28,791 bases of DNA, from assembly GCF_000003605.2 (NCBI RefSeq), contig NW_003158724.1, positions 46,890 through 75,680 of the forward strand. The letters run 5' to 3'. The DNA is from Saccoglossus kowalevskii. Its lineage: Eukaryota; Hemichordata; Enteropneusta; Harrimaniidae. Position 1 is the stretch's first letter. Each line of letters opens with the position of its first letter. The notes beneath the pieces are model-generated. The model searched no databases. It saw only the letters and a program-made list of their open reading frames with translations, and was not told the DNA's origin. The position numbers and the translations under genes are program-made. This document shows positions 1 to 10,485 of this stretch, in pieces.

Positions 1-16
1 ACTCAATTAATTGAGT
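1..16. repeat. Perfect 16-bp AT-rich palindrome
   Basis: ACTCAATTAATTGAGT equals its own reverse complement and sits at the very edge of the window. Short AT palindromes are common in DNA this AT-rich, so no function is implied. Whether it continues as part of a larger inverted repeat cannot be seen, because the window starts here. Confidence 0.6.
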
Positions 17-397
17 GAAGAGTAAATGAACCAATCATTCAATTAAAATAATTGCCAACAATTATCAACTATCAATTATTAAAGGGAGATAATAGGAATT
101 TCAAACTATTGATATTTAAATGCGTTCTTAAGTACCATCACCTAGTAAGACCTTAGTAATACACTTAGATGTTAGTGTAATACAACTATGCATTATTTGC
201 TTTCTATATAAAATTACAGGTGTGTGTTGTTGGGAGGGAGGTGGGGTTGATAGTCTAAATCTCAACTCCAAACTTTGTTTTATATATGCTGAATTTATAA
301 ATACATGTATAAGATCACAGTTCCTGAAAACATGCAATAAATGATAAACTTTGGCTTTTTTTAGACTCATGGACACCAGAGGAAGTGTAAGCTGTAC
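17..397. other. Non-coding AT-rich stretch, no gene recognised
   Basis: I see no coding region. The word AAAGGGAGATAAT occurs at about 81-93; from memory a GGGAGATAA word is frequent in mollusc non-coding DNA, which is a weak taxonomic hint only. A minus-strand open frame of 140 codons (128-550) runs straight through the palindromic element at 398-586 and has no recognisable domain, so it is not called. Confidence 0.5.
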
Positions 398-586
398 TAC
401 TGTAGAATACTTTCGCTTGGAATTTATTTTCGCTGAAGGAATGATTCCGTGAAAATAAAATCCAGCGAATATACTTTCTTTCCTATATTTCACATTAAAC
501 TCATCAAAAATCAGTGAAAATAAATTCCATACAAAAAGCCTTTTCAGCAAAAATTAATTCCAGCGAAAATAAAGTATTCCACAGTA
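398..586. mobile_element. Palindromic MITE-like element, TACTGTA...TACAGTA type, copy 1
   Basis: The left end (TACTGTAGAATACTTTCGCT onward) is an imperfect inverted repeat of the right end: the reverse complement of the right end begins TACTGTGGAATACTTTATTT. The similarity runs about 40 bases inward on each side. Both ends carry a TA dinucleotide, compatible with the TA target duplication of Tc1/mariner-type elements. Inside, the word GTGAAAATAAAWTCCAGCGAA recurs about three times (near 451, 513 and 549). There is no coding capacity, so it would be non-autonomous. The repeat structure is seen directly; the superfamily is inference. Confidence 0.75.
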
Positions 587-2167
587 TGTGATTGTCTTCC
601 GCTTCCGTGGTAAAACAAACAGTACCAGCAATAAAAAAAAAAAGGATAAGGGCTCATTGTTGTATTTATGAACAAAAGGTAGTATGTGCATGCATTGAGA
701 AGTGCGCTCACCTTTGAAAGTTTATTTTTAGCAGAAACAATTATAACACCCATCAACAGTAGGAAATTAAAACGTACATGTAAGATTCATTAACCTGAAC
801 CAATCCACTTGGCTTTGTTTTATATGACATTGTTTTTTCAACTCAAAATTGCATGCCAGCTGCTATCTAAACCTGAGTACTTTGCTGTCATTTCTAAATT
901 GATATTTCACCCTATACAAAGTTCTTGCCAGTGTTCTAACAAAGCAGGCTCATAAATACAGTATTTCTTCCATTAGATGTCCAACCATCTTTCCACTAGA
1001 TGTATTCAAATTTATCCTTAAAGTACCTCACATTCTATAAAATGCTATAATTTGTTATCTATATAACATTATTTTTTTTAATTCTTTTGTTTTGTTACGA
1101 CTGTACAACTGTATCATATTGGCACTATTAAAATAGATACACAACATGTTTTGGTTTGACTTGAAATTCACCAAATGCACACTGGATTTTTTGTGACCCA
1201 ATATGTGGTTGTAATAGCACAAAGTTATATGAAAGCGGCATAGCTGCAGGAATAAACAACCAACAGACTGACCTATTTCACAACTGATAACAACTGTCAT
1301 GAATTTATATGCACCCTTTATGTATTCCATATTTGGTATAGCAAATGATCTGTTATATTCACTGGCAGGTTCTGTTGTTGTTGTTCACACAATAATGTCA
1401 TACTGGAAGCAGTCCAAAATAACCAAGGCCAGACAAACATAGAAATGGGGTGGAACAACCAACAACTGCAAAACATTGTGATAGACACTCTTCAAATATT
1501 CCGCACCCAATCTTTAACAACTGAGACTTCCTGTTGTTTGGTTGTATTGAAGAACAGGTTGAAAACGTGCATTCTATTGTTAATTTTTGGGACGTCAATG
1601 GTTCAACTGGCTCTTTGGAGGGGAAATTATAAATACACGTTAACCACAAAGCATTTTTTTACAAGGCTAGATTAATTGAATATTAGTTTGTCATCAAAGA
1701 ACAGCGTCCTGATTTCTCAAATTCACACTGAGTAGAAAGCTAAAATCTGAATAGGAACATAGAGGATGAACTATCAAAAGTCATTTCATTCATTCAAGTA
1801 CAATGACATTAAATTTCTGTCAATGAGTAGATTGTATTCATATTACTAATTTGATAATTATTTTGTAGAAACTTTGATGAGCACAAGTAAATTAGTGTAT
1901 ACATGAATAATTGCAACTGACACTAGACACTGTAATCATCATGATACTATACAACTGACTAATCTACATCTTCCAGGTGCATGTCTCCTCATTCAACTAA
2001 TAGTTCAGTTGGGTTACCATGGCAATGTCCTTGGAATTATGGATATTTCACAACATGTCAGTGCCACTCCCCAATACTGATTGATGCTATCTACTCAAAG
2101 TAAAATTGCATTTGCACACCGCTGTTATCCCACCTTGTTTCTGATTTTTACAAATTTTTCAATTAAT
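587..2167. other. Non-coding stretch, no gene recognised
   Basis: It contains an A11 run at 633-643 and otherwise unstructured AT-rich sequence. Short frames exist on both strands (for example 1055-1330 minus, 1398-1649 minus and 1445-1675 plus, the last two overlapping) but none has a domain, and their overlap argues against coding. A 40-codon frame at 1981-2103 follows a splice-acceptor-like TTCCAG, but it includes the X-box-like site at 2013-2026 and is not supported further. Confidence 0.5.
2013..2026 (+). promoter_or_regulatory. X-box-like (RFX) motif, one mismatch
   Basis: GTTACCATGGCAAT matches the RFX-family X-box form RYYNYYATRRNRAC except that the last base is T instead of C. RFX factors bind such imperfect palindromes, classically upstream of ciliary genes. 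There is no adjacent promoter or gene here, so function is unproven and chance occurrence is possible. Confidence 0.25.
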
Positions 2168-2193
2168 TTCCAACATAATTGCTCATGTTGGAA
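2168..2193. repeat. Perfect 9-bp hairpin with 8-base loop, followed by a GCGAGGTG direct repeat
   Basis: TTCCAACAT (2168-2176) pairs perfectly with ATGTTGGAA (2185-2193) around an 8-base loop. Immediately downstream GCGAGGTG occurs twice, 20 bases apart (2194 and 2214), each copy followed within two bases by ATTCAT-like sequence. The pairing is seen directly. It is too short for a microRNA precursor and more likely a remnant of a small palindromic repeat. Confidence 0.55.
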
Positions 2194-2421
2194 GCGAGGT
2201 GGAAATTCATGATGCGAGGTGATTCATCAATCGTGAGCCATTCAGTATTTACAGCGTTCAACTGAGTTTAGTCGCACTGGCGAATGAACCAATAACAAAA
2301 TGTAAGGATTAGATTTTACACAGCGCCCTCATTTGATAGAAATAATGTCAATGCAATTTGCAAGAAAATTAAAACTGAACGCTAATTACCATACAAAAAA
2401 AAAAAAGAGACCATATTAGGA

Positions 2422-2580
2422 GGTAAATATAAAATGCTCTATTAAAAGCGCATATGTTTACATATTATAACAGAAGTGAAGGTCAATAAGTAATATTTTA
2501 ATCTAGCATACAATAACTACAAATTTTGTCTTATGTTTGCTTTTATTGGAGATGCGTTTCTAATAGAAAAAATACAGTAT
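2422..2580. mobile_element. MITE-like element of the GCTCTATTARAAGC family, copy 1
   Basis: The left end contains GCTCTATTAAAAGCGCAT. The right end, read as reverse complement, contains ACTGTATTTTTTCTATTAGAAACGCAT, so the two ends are imperfect inverted repeats of about 27 bases. TA lies at both outer edges. The interior is AT-rich with no ORF. The same terminal word appears at 5782-5935, 9374-9517 and in a fragment at 6934-6985, which identifies this as a family rather than a chance hairpin. Confidence 0.6.
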
Positions 2581-2830
2581 ACATTTCTATAGAAAATATC
2601 AACCTTGGGTAAAATAGGGTTAGTGTAAGAAAGCACTCACATTTATATGAACCTGGTTGGTTGTAAAACTTGTATATAGTCTACACAACTGTAAATCATT
2701 TGTAAATGTACCAGCCAAATAATGTGTCCTTGAAAGACTATTAAGTATTCATGCCATTCATGTAGTAATACACAGTATATAGTAGAGTGAAGGACACACT
2801 GTTACAATAATTACCAGGAGGAGGAAATAA

Positions 2831-2985
2831 CACCCCCTTTCCAGTTTTTCGCCACAAATCAAAGCCCTATTTTATTTGTGGAAGGAATAGACATTTTTCT
2901 GCCTGCAGCTATGTTTTTCTCATTCTTTTTCAATTTCAATCGATTGATTTGCTTCTCCGGCTAAAAAACAGGGGGCGTTTTCTTT
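2831..2985. repeat. Candidate inverted-repeat element with C-run/G-run ends and internal hairpin
   Basis: CACCCCCTTTCCAGTTTTTC at the left is imperfectly complementary to the right segment CTAAAAAACAGGGGGCG (about 2961-2977). Between them CCACAAAT (2852-2859) and ATTTGTGG (2874-2881) form a perfect 8-bp hairpin, and TCAATCGATTGA (2936-2947) is a palindrome. This nesting resembles a small foldback element. I see no second copy in the window, so the element status is tentative. Confidence 0.35.
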
Positions 2986-3032
2986 GACATTTCAGATAAT
3001 TAGAAAATATTTAAATTCTCACTAGTTCAACC

Positions 3033-3165
3033 TTGAGTTAGTCTGAGTGGTTTAGACGCGTGACCTAGTTGTATTTGTAATGTGTATGTCTTTGCTCTGA
3101 CCACGATACAAGAATCTTGCCTGGAAATAGGTAGCAATTCTGACACCAGCCAGAAATAGTGAGCC
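3033..3165 (+). mobile_element. Decayed tRNA-derived SINE head (candidate)
   Basis: TAGTCTGAGTGGTTTAGACG resembles a class II (Leu/Ser-like) tRNA 5' part with an A-box-like AGTGGTTTAGACG core. About 60 bases on, ACCACGATACAAGAATCTTG lies where a B box of GGTTCGAATC form would be expected, with several substitutions. The downstream body (from about 3121) is unrelated to tRNA. The spacing fits a tRNA with a long variable arm. The B box is degraded, so Pol III activity is unlikely. The call is by resemblance only. Confidence 0.35.
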
Positions 3166-5781
3166 ACATCAATATTTCGTTAATTTTGTGAAATGTTTAT
3201 AATATAGCATATACTATATAACACCTGCAATGATATTTGAAACAATTTTGATTATAATGTGACAACACCTGAAACCTAAAACAATGACAACACATTAATA
3301 AATATACCATAAATATAATAATGTTCCACCTAATGTCAAATTTGTATACTGAACTGGAAAGGTTGACTATACAAGACTGAAATTAACACATCATACAGTC
3401 ACAAACAGAGTGTGAGTAAGACTGACTTAATTTTATTTGGCTGCAAACCTCTTTTTCTGCCATTTTATTCTCTGATTTTTGTGATACCATGTCAAAATGA
3501 AAATTATGGTACAGGCTGTGCCCAGATAGCTAGAAAATTGAGTTTTGTTTGAATAAAATAGTACACACAAAAATGCAGAGGTTGCAAAATTTTTTTTTTT
3601 TTTTTTATAAATAACCTGTCTAGCTGTGAGGGGCGTACATTCTATTTGCAGATTGTGATACATCACACTAGAATGCCAAGAAACAAAATATCACTCACAG
3701 CTGCTATTGAGGTCACAGAAAACATAATAAATGAACTCACGTGATTAATATTTAGTATTACCATTAAATCGAAAATGTCTCGATAATAAATTTATAATAT
3801 TCCAGCACAGGAGATTACATTTATATGCAATGTTGATTGTTAAACAGGCTAGGTCCCATAGGAGATGACATAATAGATGCAGTGAACCATGCTACCTGAG
3901 ACATGCACACGTCTGCATACATTCTATAGCTGAATGGCCTTGAATTGAGCACAGTGACAATTACTATAGTTTTCTGCTGTACAACTAATGCAATTATCAT
4001 AGCACAATGCCTGGCAACCCTTGCTAATAAATGTTTGTGGTTGGCTGACTCATATTGTTAGCGTCTTAGCAACAGCTGTCCATCACATATTGGTATTTTT
4101 AGGTCTCCAAGCAAAATGAAAAGTGAGTGTAAACTAAATAGTTTTTTTTTTAAAGTGGTTTTCTTCTATATCGCAGTTAAACTACAACTCATTTCAGCTA
4201 AACTGAGGCAAATTATTATCAGTATACTGAAATTAAAATTTTGCCACAATAAATAGCAATACTTGTCAGGTAGATCACCAAATTTGTAAAGTGAAAATAT
4301 ACATATAATCTTACAGGTACCTTGACAACAGCAATACAAGATACTACAAATCATTACCCTTTCCAGCTCAAATTTAATGCAGTGCTTATTTATACATTTT
4401 GATAACCCAACTATAACGATGACTGCTGACCAAGGCAGAGAACGTGGAACCACCATATTCAAATAGAATCCACCAAACTTGGCATTTCAAGTTCTTTCTA
4501 AAGAGATGTTTTTAATGAAATAAACTCTCTTATGTCCCGTAATATGATCCTACCACACATGGATATTGAATCCAATAATGGTAAACTGATGTCAAACAAC
4601 ATTAACTCTAAATGGTATCACATTTTACTTGTACTCTTTAATTACCAAGTGCGCACTTACCTCCCTAAAATGGAGGTATTTTTGTTCTGATACACACAAT
4701 GCAGACTGTGTTTGTTTCTCTAACATACAAGGACAACAATTCAAGAGCTATGGGGCCACCAAGTATTTACATATAAAAGGCAGGTCAGATGGGGGGATGT
4801 CAAGACCTGTGTTGTTGATAAATGAGAGGACAACAATCAAACACAATCAGTCAAACAGCCATGGTAACTTGCTGTACTAAAATGTAAAGATGAAATGAAG
4901 TGATCAAAGGCAGACAAAGCACACAGTGGCATTAATGACATTCCTGTTTTTTTATTTTGTCATGACATCCACACACAAAGTGTATACACCCACTACTTTG
5001 CATGCTGGGAATGTAGACCTGACTGACACTAGGGCATGCCCGGAACTACTTTCAGTAATCATGTTTGCATTATGTCAATGACCTCACCAATTCAAACAAC
5101 TTGACAATGCTGCCTGTAGCATTCAAGGGAAGCAAAATAATCCAAACAGCTTGCTCATAATGAAGAGATAAATACTACTAAAACACCAAAATGCACAATG
5201 AAGCTGATTTAAAAAGAAATAGAAAAATAATTTCAATTCAAAGTTTCAATAAAAATATAACTGTCAGATTAGAAATTAGTGGCAGATTAAAATATAATTC
5301 TCAAAAACAGTTATTTTTATTTCTGTAGTTGTCATTAAATTCAACAATTGTGATTTTAAAGTGCCTGTTTCTCATACTCCAATTTGCACATCATTTTCCT
5401 CCAGTATCCCATGGGGTGAAAGTCTATTGAAATGCAAAGCAGCTTGACAATAGGCTGAATGAATGGATCAGACCGTACCACCATCCAGATAACGAATGTT
5501 ATAATAAAATCTATCACAAGTAACTTATCTCCGTGCCTGCTGTTTCTATTCACTGAACGGAAGTGGTCTGGCAAAGCTTTATTCATCCACGGTGATAAAA
5601 CTGTTAGCATACAAACAATTATTTAGCCATATAATGAATACTCGGCCAAATTTACAATCAATAAAATAATTTACACCACTGTCATTATTAATCATAACTA
5701 GAAACAACCTAAGGTTTTTCTCTAGTACAAAAATAATTTTTATTTTATCATGATCATGTTAAATTTAAATTTGAGGATTAT
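3166..5781. other. Long non-coding stretch, no gene recognised
   Basis: The stretch is AT-rich and includes a T18 run at about 3589-3606. Open frames at 3433-3666 minus, 4166-4462 minus, 4629-4880 plus and 5356-5610 minus have no recognisable domain and fall within chance length. The 5356-5610 minus frame is somewhat protein-like in composition, with a hydrophobic centre, but has no flanking splice sites that I could support. A half X-box-like GCCATGGTAAC occurs at 4858-4868. Confidence 0.45.
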
Positions 5782-5935
5782 TACTGTAAAATCTTTATTA
5801 GAAGCTGCGTTTTCGATTAAAATGGTACAATGCAACAGAGGGGATGCGGTTTCTATAGAACATCTACACAAGTGAAAAAATGTGATTTTTTCATTACAAA
5901 AAATGGGTGCGACTTCTAGTACAGATTTTACGGTA
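5782..5935. mobile_element. MITE-like element of the GCTCTATTARAAGC family, copy 2
   Basis: The left end TACTGTAAAATCTTTATTAG is an inverted repeat of the right end, whose reverse complement starts TACCGTAAAATCTGTACTAG. Agreement is over about 25 bases with a few mismatches. An internal sub-repeat near 5843-5865 (GGATGCGGTTTCTATAGAAC) repeats the arm motif, so the element is built from several alternating copies of one short word. Terminal TA on both sides is compatible with TA target duplication. There is no coding capacity. Confidence 0.65.
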
Positions 5936-6933
5936 CTATGTTTATACTAGTATGTAAATAATTAATTATCAACTCATGTGACGTCTGAATCGGTTGATGA
6001 TCGTGTCCGCTTAGTGGGAGTTCAGATCATTTGTAATTGTAACGTACATGTAATTTTATCAACACTGCCCAGGTTATCACTCTTGAATCATTAATTAATT
6101 TGGGAAAAATTGTGACCAAACAGATGCACGTGGTGTGTCATATACAAACTACTAAGACACTGATAAATCTACCTCATTTGGAGAGTAACTTCAGCCATCA
6201 GGAAGAAACATGAAGAAATATGTTTGAGAACGTTTCCTTTAGCAGTGAGTCAAAATAAAACTGACATCATGTACATGCTGATATAGGGATTGTACTAAAT
6301 TCATTGCGTAACAACACATACTCAATCCAGATTGAGAAAATACCCAAACAAAATTGATATTCACTGACCGTAGATCTCAACAGTTCTGTTCATGCTTGCA
6401 TGACTTTAATATCAAAATGTGGATTGTTGTAAGACAGCCAGCGAAGTCATAAATACTATGCCTGAGAAAATGAAGTGATGAGTGAATCAGAGACACCATG
6501 TCTAGTAAAGAATCAAGGACTACAGATCAGTCAGCAGCAGTGAATTGTATTGTCCAGTCAAGTATATCACCATCAGAGTTAATAAAATTATCATCACTAG
6601 CTCACTGGAGAAAAGCAATATTTTATTTATAAAAAAATTCAATTTTTGCAAGATACAGCTGAGCTACTTAAGAGTAATTCTTGTTAGGAAGCTCAACAAT
6701 TATTTTTAGAAAAACACATAATATTAATATCTACAATCCCTTAAAAATAACTCAGTGAAAAGGAGATGGCACCAAAGGCACCTACCCCGATATGCGAAGA
6801 TACATTACAATATAGTGCTCTTCAAACAAATTACCTTTAAGTAGTTTTGTAAAATAATAATATATCATCATGAGAATATTGGTGATACAATATTATATAA
6901 TACTAATTAAAGTGAAGTGTTTCATTACTACAG
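5936..6933. other. Non-coding stretch, nothing recognised
   Basis: I found no ORF of note, no RNA gene and no clear repeat beyond ordinary AT-rich low-complexity words. Confidence 0.5.
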
Positions 6934-6985
6934 CATTTGCTCTATTAAAAGCATATATTACAACAGAAAAATGCAATACTATACT
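6934..6985 (+). mobile_element. Fragment of the GCTCTATTARAAGC element family
   Basis: GCATTTGCTCTATTAAAAGC followed by ATATATTACAACAGAA matches the left arm and adjoining interior of the 2422-2580 copy, which has GCTCTATTAAAAGCGCATAT and then ATATTATAACAGAA. No matching right arm is visible within 200 bases downstream, so this is a truncated or decayed copy. The 61-codon plus-strand frame at 6870-7055 overlaps it and is not called as a gene. Confidence 0.4.
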
Positions 6986-9373
6986 GAATCATTATAAATA
7001 TATTGATGTCCACTCTAAATACAAAATTTATTTAATAAGAATGACTAGCAGGTAGACTTTACCAAGGTGGGTTACAGAAACTCTCCAAACCAATGAATAG
7101 ACACATTTTATTTTATCTTTTAATTTGACCTATGCCCTCAATACATATCAAACCAGTACTGTTCTGACTGGTCTATTACTGCATATCAGATGACAAGATT
7201 GATGCCTCCACGCCTGTCAGTACAGTGGTTCAGTCCTAGGGCAATGAGTTGATCATATTTCATTAGAGGCAAGGCACTATTCATTGTTAGCAAGCACAAT
7301 GAAAATAAAAAGAAAATATTTCCTACGTAGATACCACTTTCAATTTTAAACACTGACAAACATCATTCACATTTATTGGAATGTCAACTAAACAAGTGTT
7401 ACCTCATTTGTTCAATTTTGAGTTAATGTAGTAAGGGTATTTTCAATACAGTCTTCCAGGGTATCACCATTTACTCCAAACACACGTATGATGACACACC
7501 CAAGACAAATAACAATCAGCACATTGTCTGCAATATTGACAAAACCAGACTATGGTACGTTTGCCGACTTCTGAGGGTCATTGGAACGATGCCAGTATTC
7601 AGAAATGGCTTGCACAATTTCTTTCCACATGGTGCACCACATTATATAACCAACCATCACTGCTTTCAATTTAATCAGCAAAGCCCAAGTGTTTCAAATA
7701 ACAGCAGGGTCACTGAAAGCATTTTGATTTGTTGGCGTTCTATTTCAGTAACTGTCACCTAGAGAGGTATTTTACTTCAAGATCAGCAAATACTATGCAC
7801 TACCCTTGAACAAATGCCTACAGAAATTGGTATTGATTGCAAGGTGCAGCTTTGAATAACAAATATGCTACTACGTCAACATAGCCTGTTCTCATTACAG
7901 CATGGCCATTTCTAAATTTATGACTGTCAGAGGTGTAAAAGCAGGGCACAGTTGACATAATACTGCAAGGTATGTGTAAATCGATTGTCCTTTTTTTTTT
8001 GTACTGATCAACCAATATAAAATAATAACACATGAAGGAAGGGAAGAGATAGAGAATAGGAATCATCTGAAAATTTGTGTAGCATAAAATACCTTATTCA
8101 GTAAAGTCACTTGTTTTTGTGAGTATGGCATGAAGCGAATGGCAATGTCCAGGAACCTTGATAGCAAGTCATTACTATCAGTACTCTGTGACAGCCAAGG
8201 AACATTCAGTAAGGTGTACAGCCATTATAAGCAGACTGATTGCAATTATTTTGTAGCTCTATTGAGAAGGATATGGCCCTGACCTTTGGAACTAATCAAT
8301 ATGGATCAATATCAATAGAAATGCCACTCACATTCCTCTTGATGGTAAACAGTACTAGCTATGGTTGGAGGTGGTAATATCAAATGGACTGTGACCACAA
8401 TTTTGTTTCTAGCATGATCTTGGACATGATAAGCAATCTATTCACAAAGTATCAGCAATTTTCAAAGACTTTCATGAACCAGTACTGATCATTCTTAATT
8501 ACATTTAAGGGCAATTCCAATATAGATGTAAAAAAAAATTAAATAATATATTTTTTTAGGTTTTATTGGACCCAACCTATCATCTAGGTGCCTAGCTATG
8601 CACATTATCATAACTTAATCCATAAATACCCATATATTCTTAGCGCAAAGTGGAGATTACTGGTACTTTATATATTTATATTAATGCACACATGAAATGT
8701 TATGAAGAGTCAGGTAATTAAAAGCTTGGGTTGGTTATGTGCTACTAAAAACAAAACAAAATGCAGTTAACACTAAAATGAAATAATTACAAAGCACACA
8801 AAATAGCAAAAAAAAAAATGGGAGCTTTGGACGTTAAAAGCCCAATTAGTTTTATTTGGTATCTATCAAACGAATGGGTCTAACGAAAGTATGGCCAAAC
8901 ATAGTAAAATATATGTATAAAATACGTCAATCTTGTTAGATCTGATCCAAATACAACAAGACATTTTTGAGAATTGAAAACAACTATGCAGGTATAATCG
9001 AGATGGCAGTTGAGTGGCCATTTTGAATTGAACTGTGATGTGCATATTAAGTAAATGAACACATGAAGCCTTTATGTGTAAATTGGAATTAAATTGGCTG
9101 AGACAAGTCACAAAAGTGGTCACAGACAAATGAATTCCAGTAATGCATTTATAAGACAAAAATTGTGGCCATTCACCCATAATGGATCGAATCACAATAG
9201 CAAATTACATCTCTATAATTTTATTAGTGCCAGCTAGGAATGAAATCAGTCAAGACATGTTTAAAAAATGTAATCAAACAGACAAACCAACTTAAGCCAG
9301 CCTTATAAATATACTACATGATAATATGGATGTACAGTAAATACGTGCATGACATGGCGTATTACGCAAACAA
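6986..9373. other. Non-coding stretch with one weak exon-like frame
   Basis: Mostly featureless. Poly-T lies near 7990, and A-rich runs near 8530 and 8809. The frames at 7818-8066 minus and 8866-9195 minus (109 codons, hydrophobic and cysteine-containing) lack recognisable domains, and two registers are open at 8880-9062, which suggests chance. The only segment listed separately is 7550-7657 minus. Confidence 0.45.
7550..7657 (-). other. Weak exon-like open frame, minus strand (hypothesis only)
   Basis: This minus-strand frame of 35 codons starts at an ATG and ends in TAG. It contains TMWKEIVQAISEYWHRSNDP, a mixed hydrophilic/aromatic composition unlike the F/I/K-rich noise elsewhere. The open frame extends upstream another 12 codons to a TGA. 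The upstream AAAGCAG could act as an acceptor but lacks a pyrimidine tract. It matches no family I recognise. A frame of this length is expected many times by chance. Confidence 0.08.
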
Positions 9374-9517
9374 TTCAAATATTTGCTCTATTAGAAGTTT
9401 ATCTCCAAGCGAAGCACATATATTGTATACCAAATCATTAAAATATGACATTTTGAACATGGAAACACCACTGTAATATATGTAAGCAGATGTGCTACTA
9501 ATAGAGCAAATATGGTA
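9374..9517. mobile_element. MITE-like element of the GCTCTATTARAAGC family, copy 3
   Basis: Left ATATTTGCTCTATTAGAAG and right CTACTAATAGAGCAAATAT are near-perfect inverted repeats (one mismatch in 19 bases). The right outer edge ends GGTA, like the TACC/TACTGTA ends of the sister copies; the left outer edge is decayed. The interior of about 100 bases is AT-rich without an ORF. Confidence 0.7.
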
Positions 9518-10144
9518 CACTAATTTTAAAAGTATTCTATTTCAATAACACATCATCTGACCAAATAAAATCTACTTCAGCTCTAACGTTCAATATCATA
9601 AAAAAAAATGCACTTAAATCAGTGTGTGTTGGAATTTTAATTAAAAGTAACTAAAAATAGTATAAATTACAAACAATTCAACCAATGTAATGAATAACGG
9701 ACAGATATGTAAAAATAAGACACACATGCCAACTCAAAGGTTCATGACCTGCACAGATGTTCCGACAACTTTCAAACAAATATTTGACAATACAAACTTA
9801 TCAACATTGAAAAAAAAAAAAAAAATTACTGGCACAAGTCCAAGTTCTAACTAGGCTGTAACCTGTAACTGCATCTCTGTGCATGAAAAGTAAGAAGTTA
9901 TTTTTAGAATCATTTATCACATCAAACTCACTTACTACATCACCCCTAGAGCTGTCATGATAGGCTAGACTTTCATCTATCCACTGGTAATTGCTTTTTT
10001 TCTCAGCTTCAATGTAATATTTATAATATTAGTCACAGATGGGTGGACACAAATGTAATGACATTTTGCATAAAATAACAGAACATAAGTCTAAATATAC
10101 AATATTAACATGAGTATAGTAATAGCTACAACACATCCCTCCCA
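9518..10144. other. Non-coding stretch, no gene recognised
   Basis: It contains an A run of about 15 bases near 9810-9825. A minus-strand 48-bp segment (9936-9983) is followed on the minus strand by the consensus donor GTAAGTGAG, but its acceptor side is purine-rich, so it is not called. A plus-strand TTTTTTTCTCAG acceptor-like site ends near 10007 and is followed by a short frame only. Confidence 0.45.
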
Positions 10145-10261
10145 TGTACACCATGAGGGGAATTCTTCCTTGCGTGGAACCAATATGTGAGGTGCACTCA
10201 AGCTGTACACTATAGAGGGAATCCTCCCTTGTTTGACTAAATCAGGTGCATTCTCATGAAC
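10145..10261 (+). repeat. Imperfect tandem duplication, 59-bp period, two units
   Basis: Unit A (10145-10203) starts TGTACACCATGAGGGGAATT and unit B (10204-10261) starts TGTACACTATAGAGGGAATC. Both continue through TCCTTG/TCCCTTG and AGGTGCA words in the same order. By eye roughly 70 percent of positions agree, with small indels. The units are richer in G+C than their surroundings. No coding or RNA role is evident; an old local duplication is the simplest reading. Confidence 0.65.
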
Positions 10262-10485
10262 AGGAAAACCTTACAACAATTACATACACCCTAAGCAAGG
10301 TTTAACTAAAAAATGCTACTTAGTAAAACAGGGTCACAATATAAATTGAACCAAAAGATTTTGATAAAGTTATGGTATGTGACTATCTATAGCAGCTGTT
10401 ACAATTACCCATCTATCACTATAGCACAGATATCAGTCAACCATGTTGGAGTTATTACACTTGGTCCACATATCTTCTTTCCCAG

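Noticed and set aside
128-550. 140-codon open frame on the minus strand, the longest in the window
   Set aside because: It runs through the palindromic element at 398-586, which has no coding tradition, and shows no domain; length is near chance for this composition.
1981-2103. 40-codon plus frame after a TTCCAG acceptor-like site, Trp/Cys-containing
   Set aside because: Part of its unusual composition comes from the CCATGG X-box-like site; no donor, domain or partner exon.
7203-7250. AGTGGTTCAG word resembling a tRNA A box
   Set aside because: There is no B box at tRNA spacing and no cloverleaf.
8866-9195. 109-codon minus frame
   Set aside because: Two different registers are open over the same DNA and neither shows a domain; chance is the better explanation.
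9936-9983. 48-bp minus-strand segment (WIDESLAYHDSSRGDV) with a consensus GTAAGTGAG donor
   Set aside because: The acceptor side is purine-rich (GAGAAAAAAAGCAATTACCAG) with no pyrimidine tract, and the segment is too short to judge.
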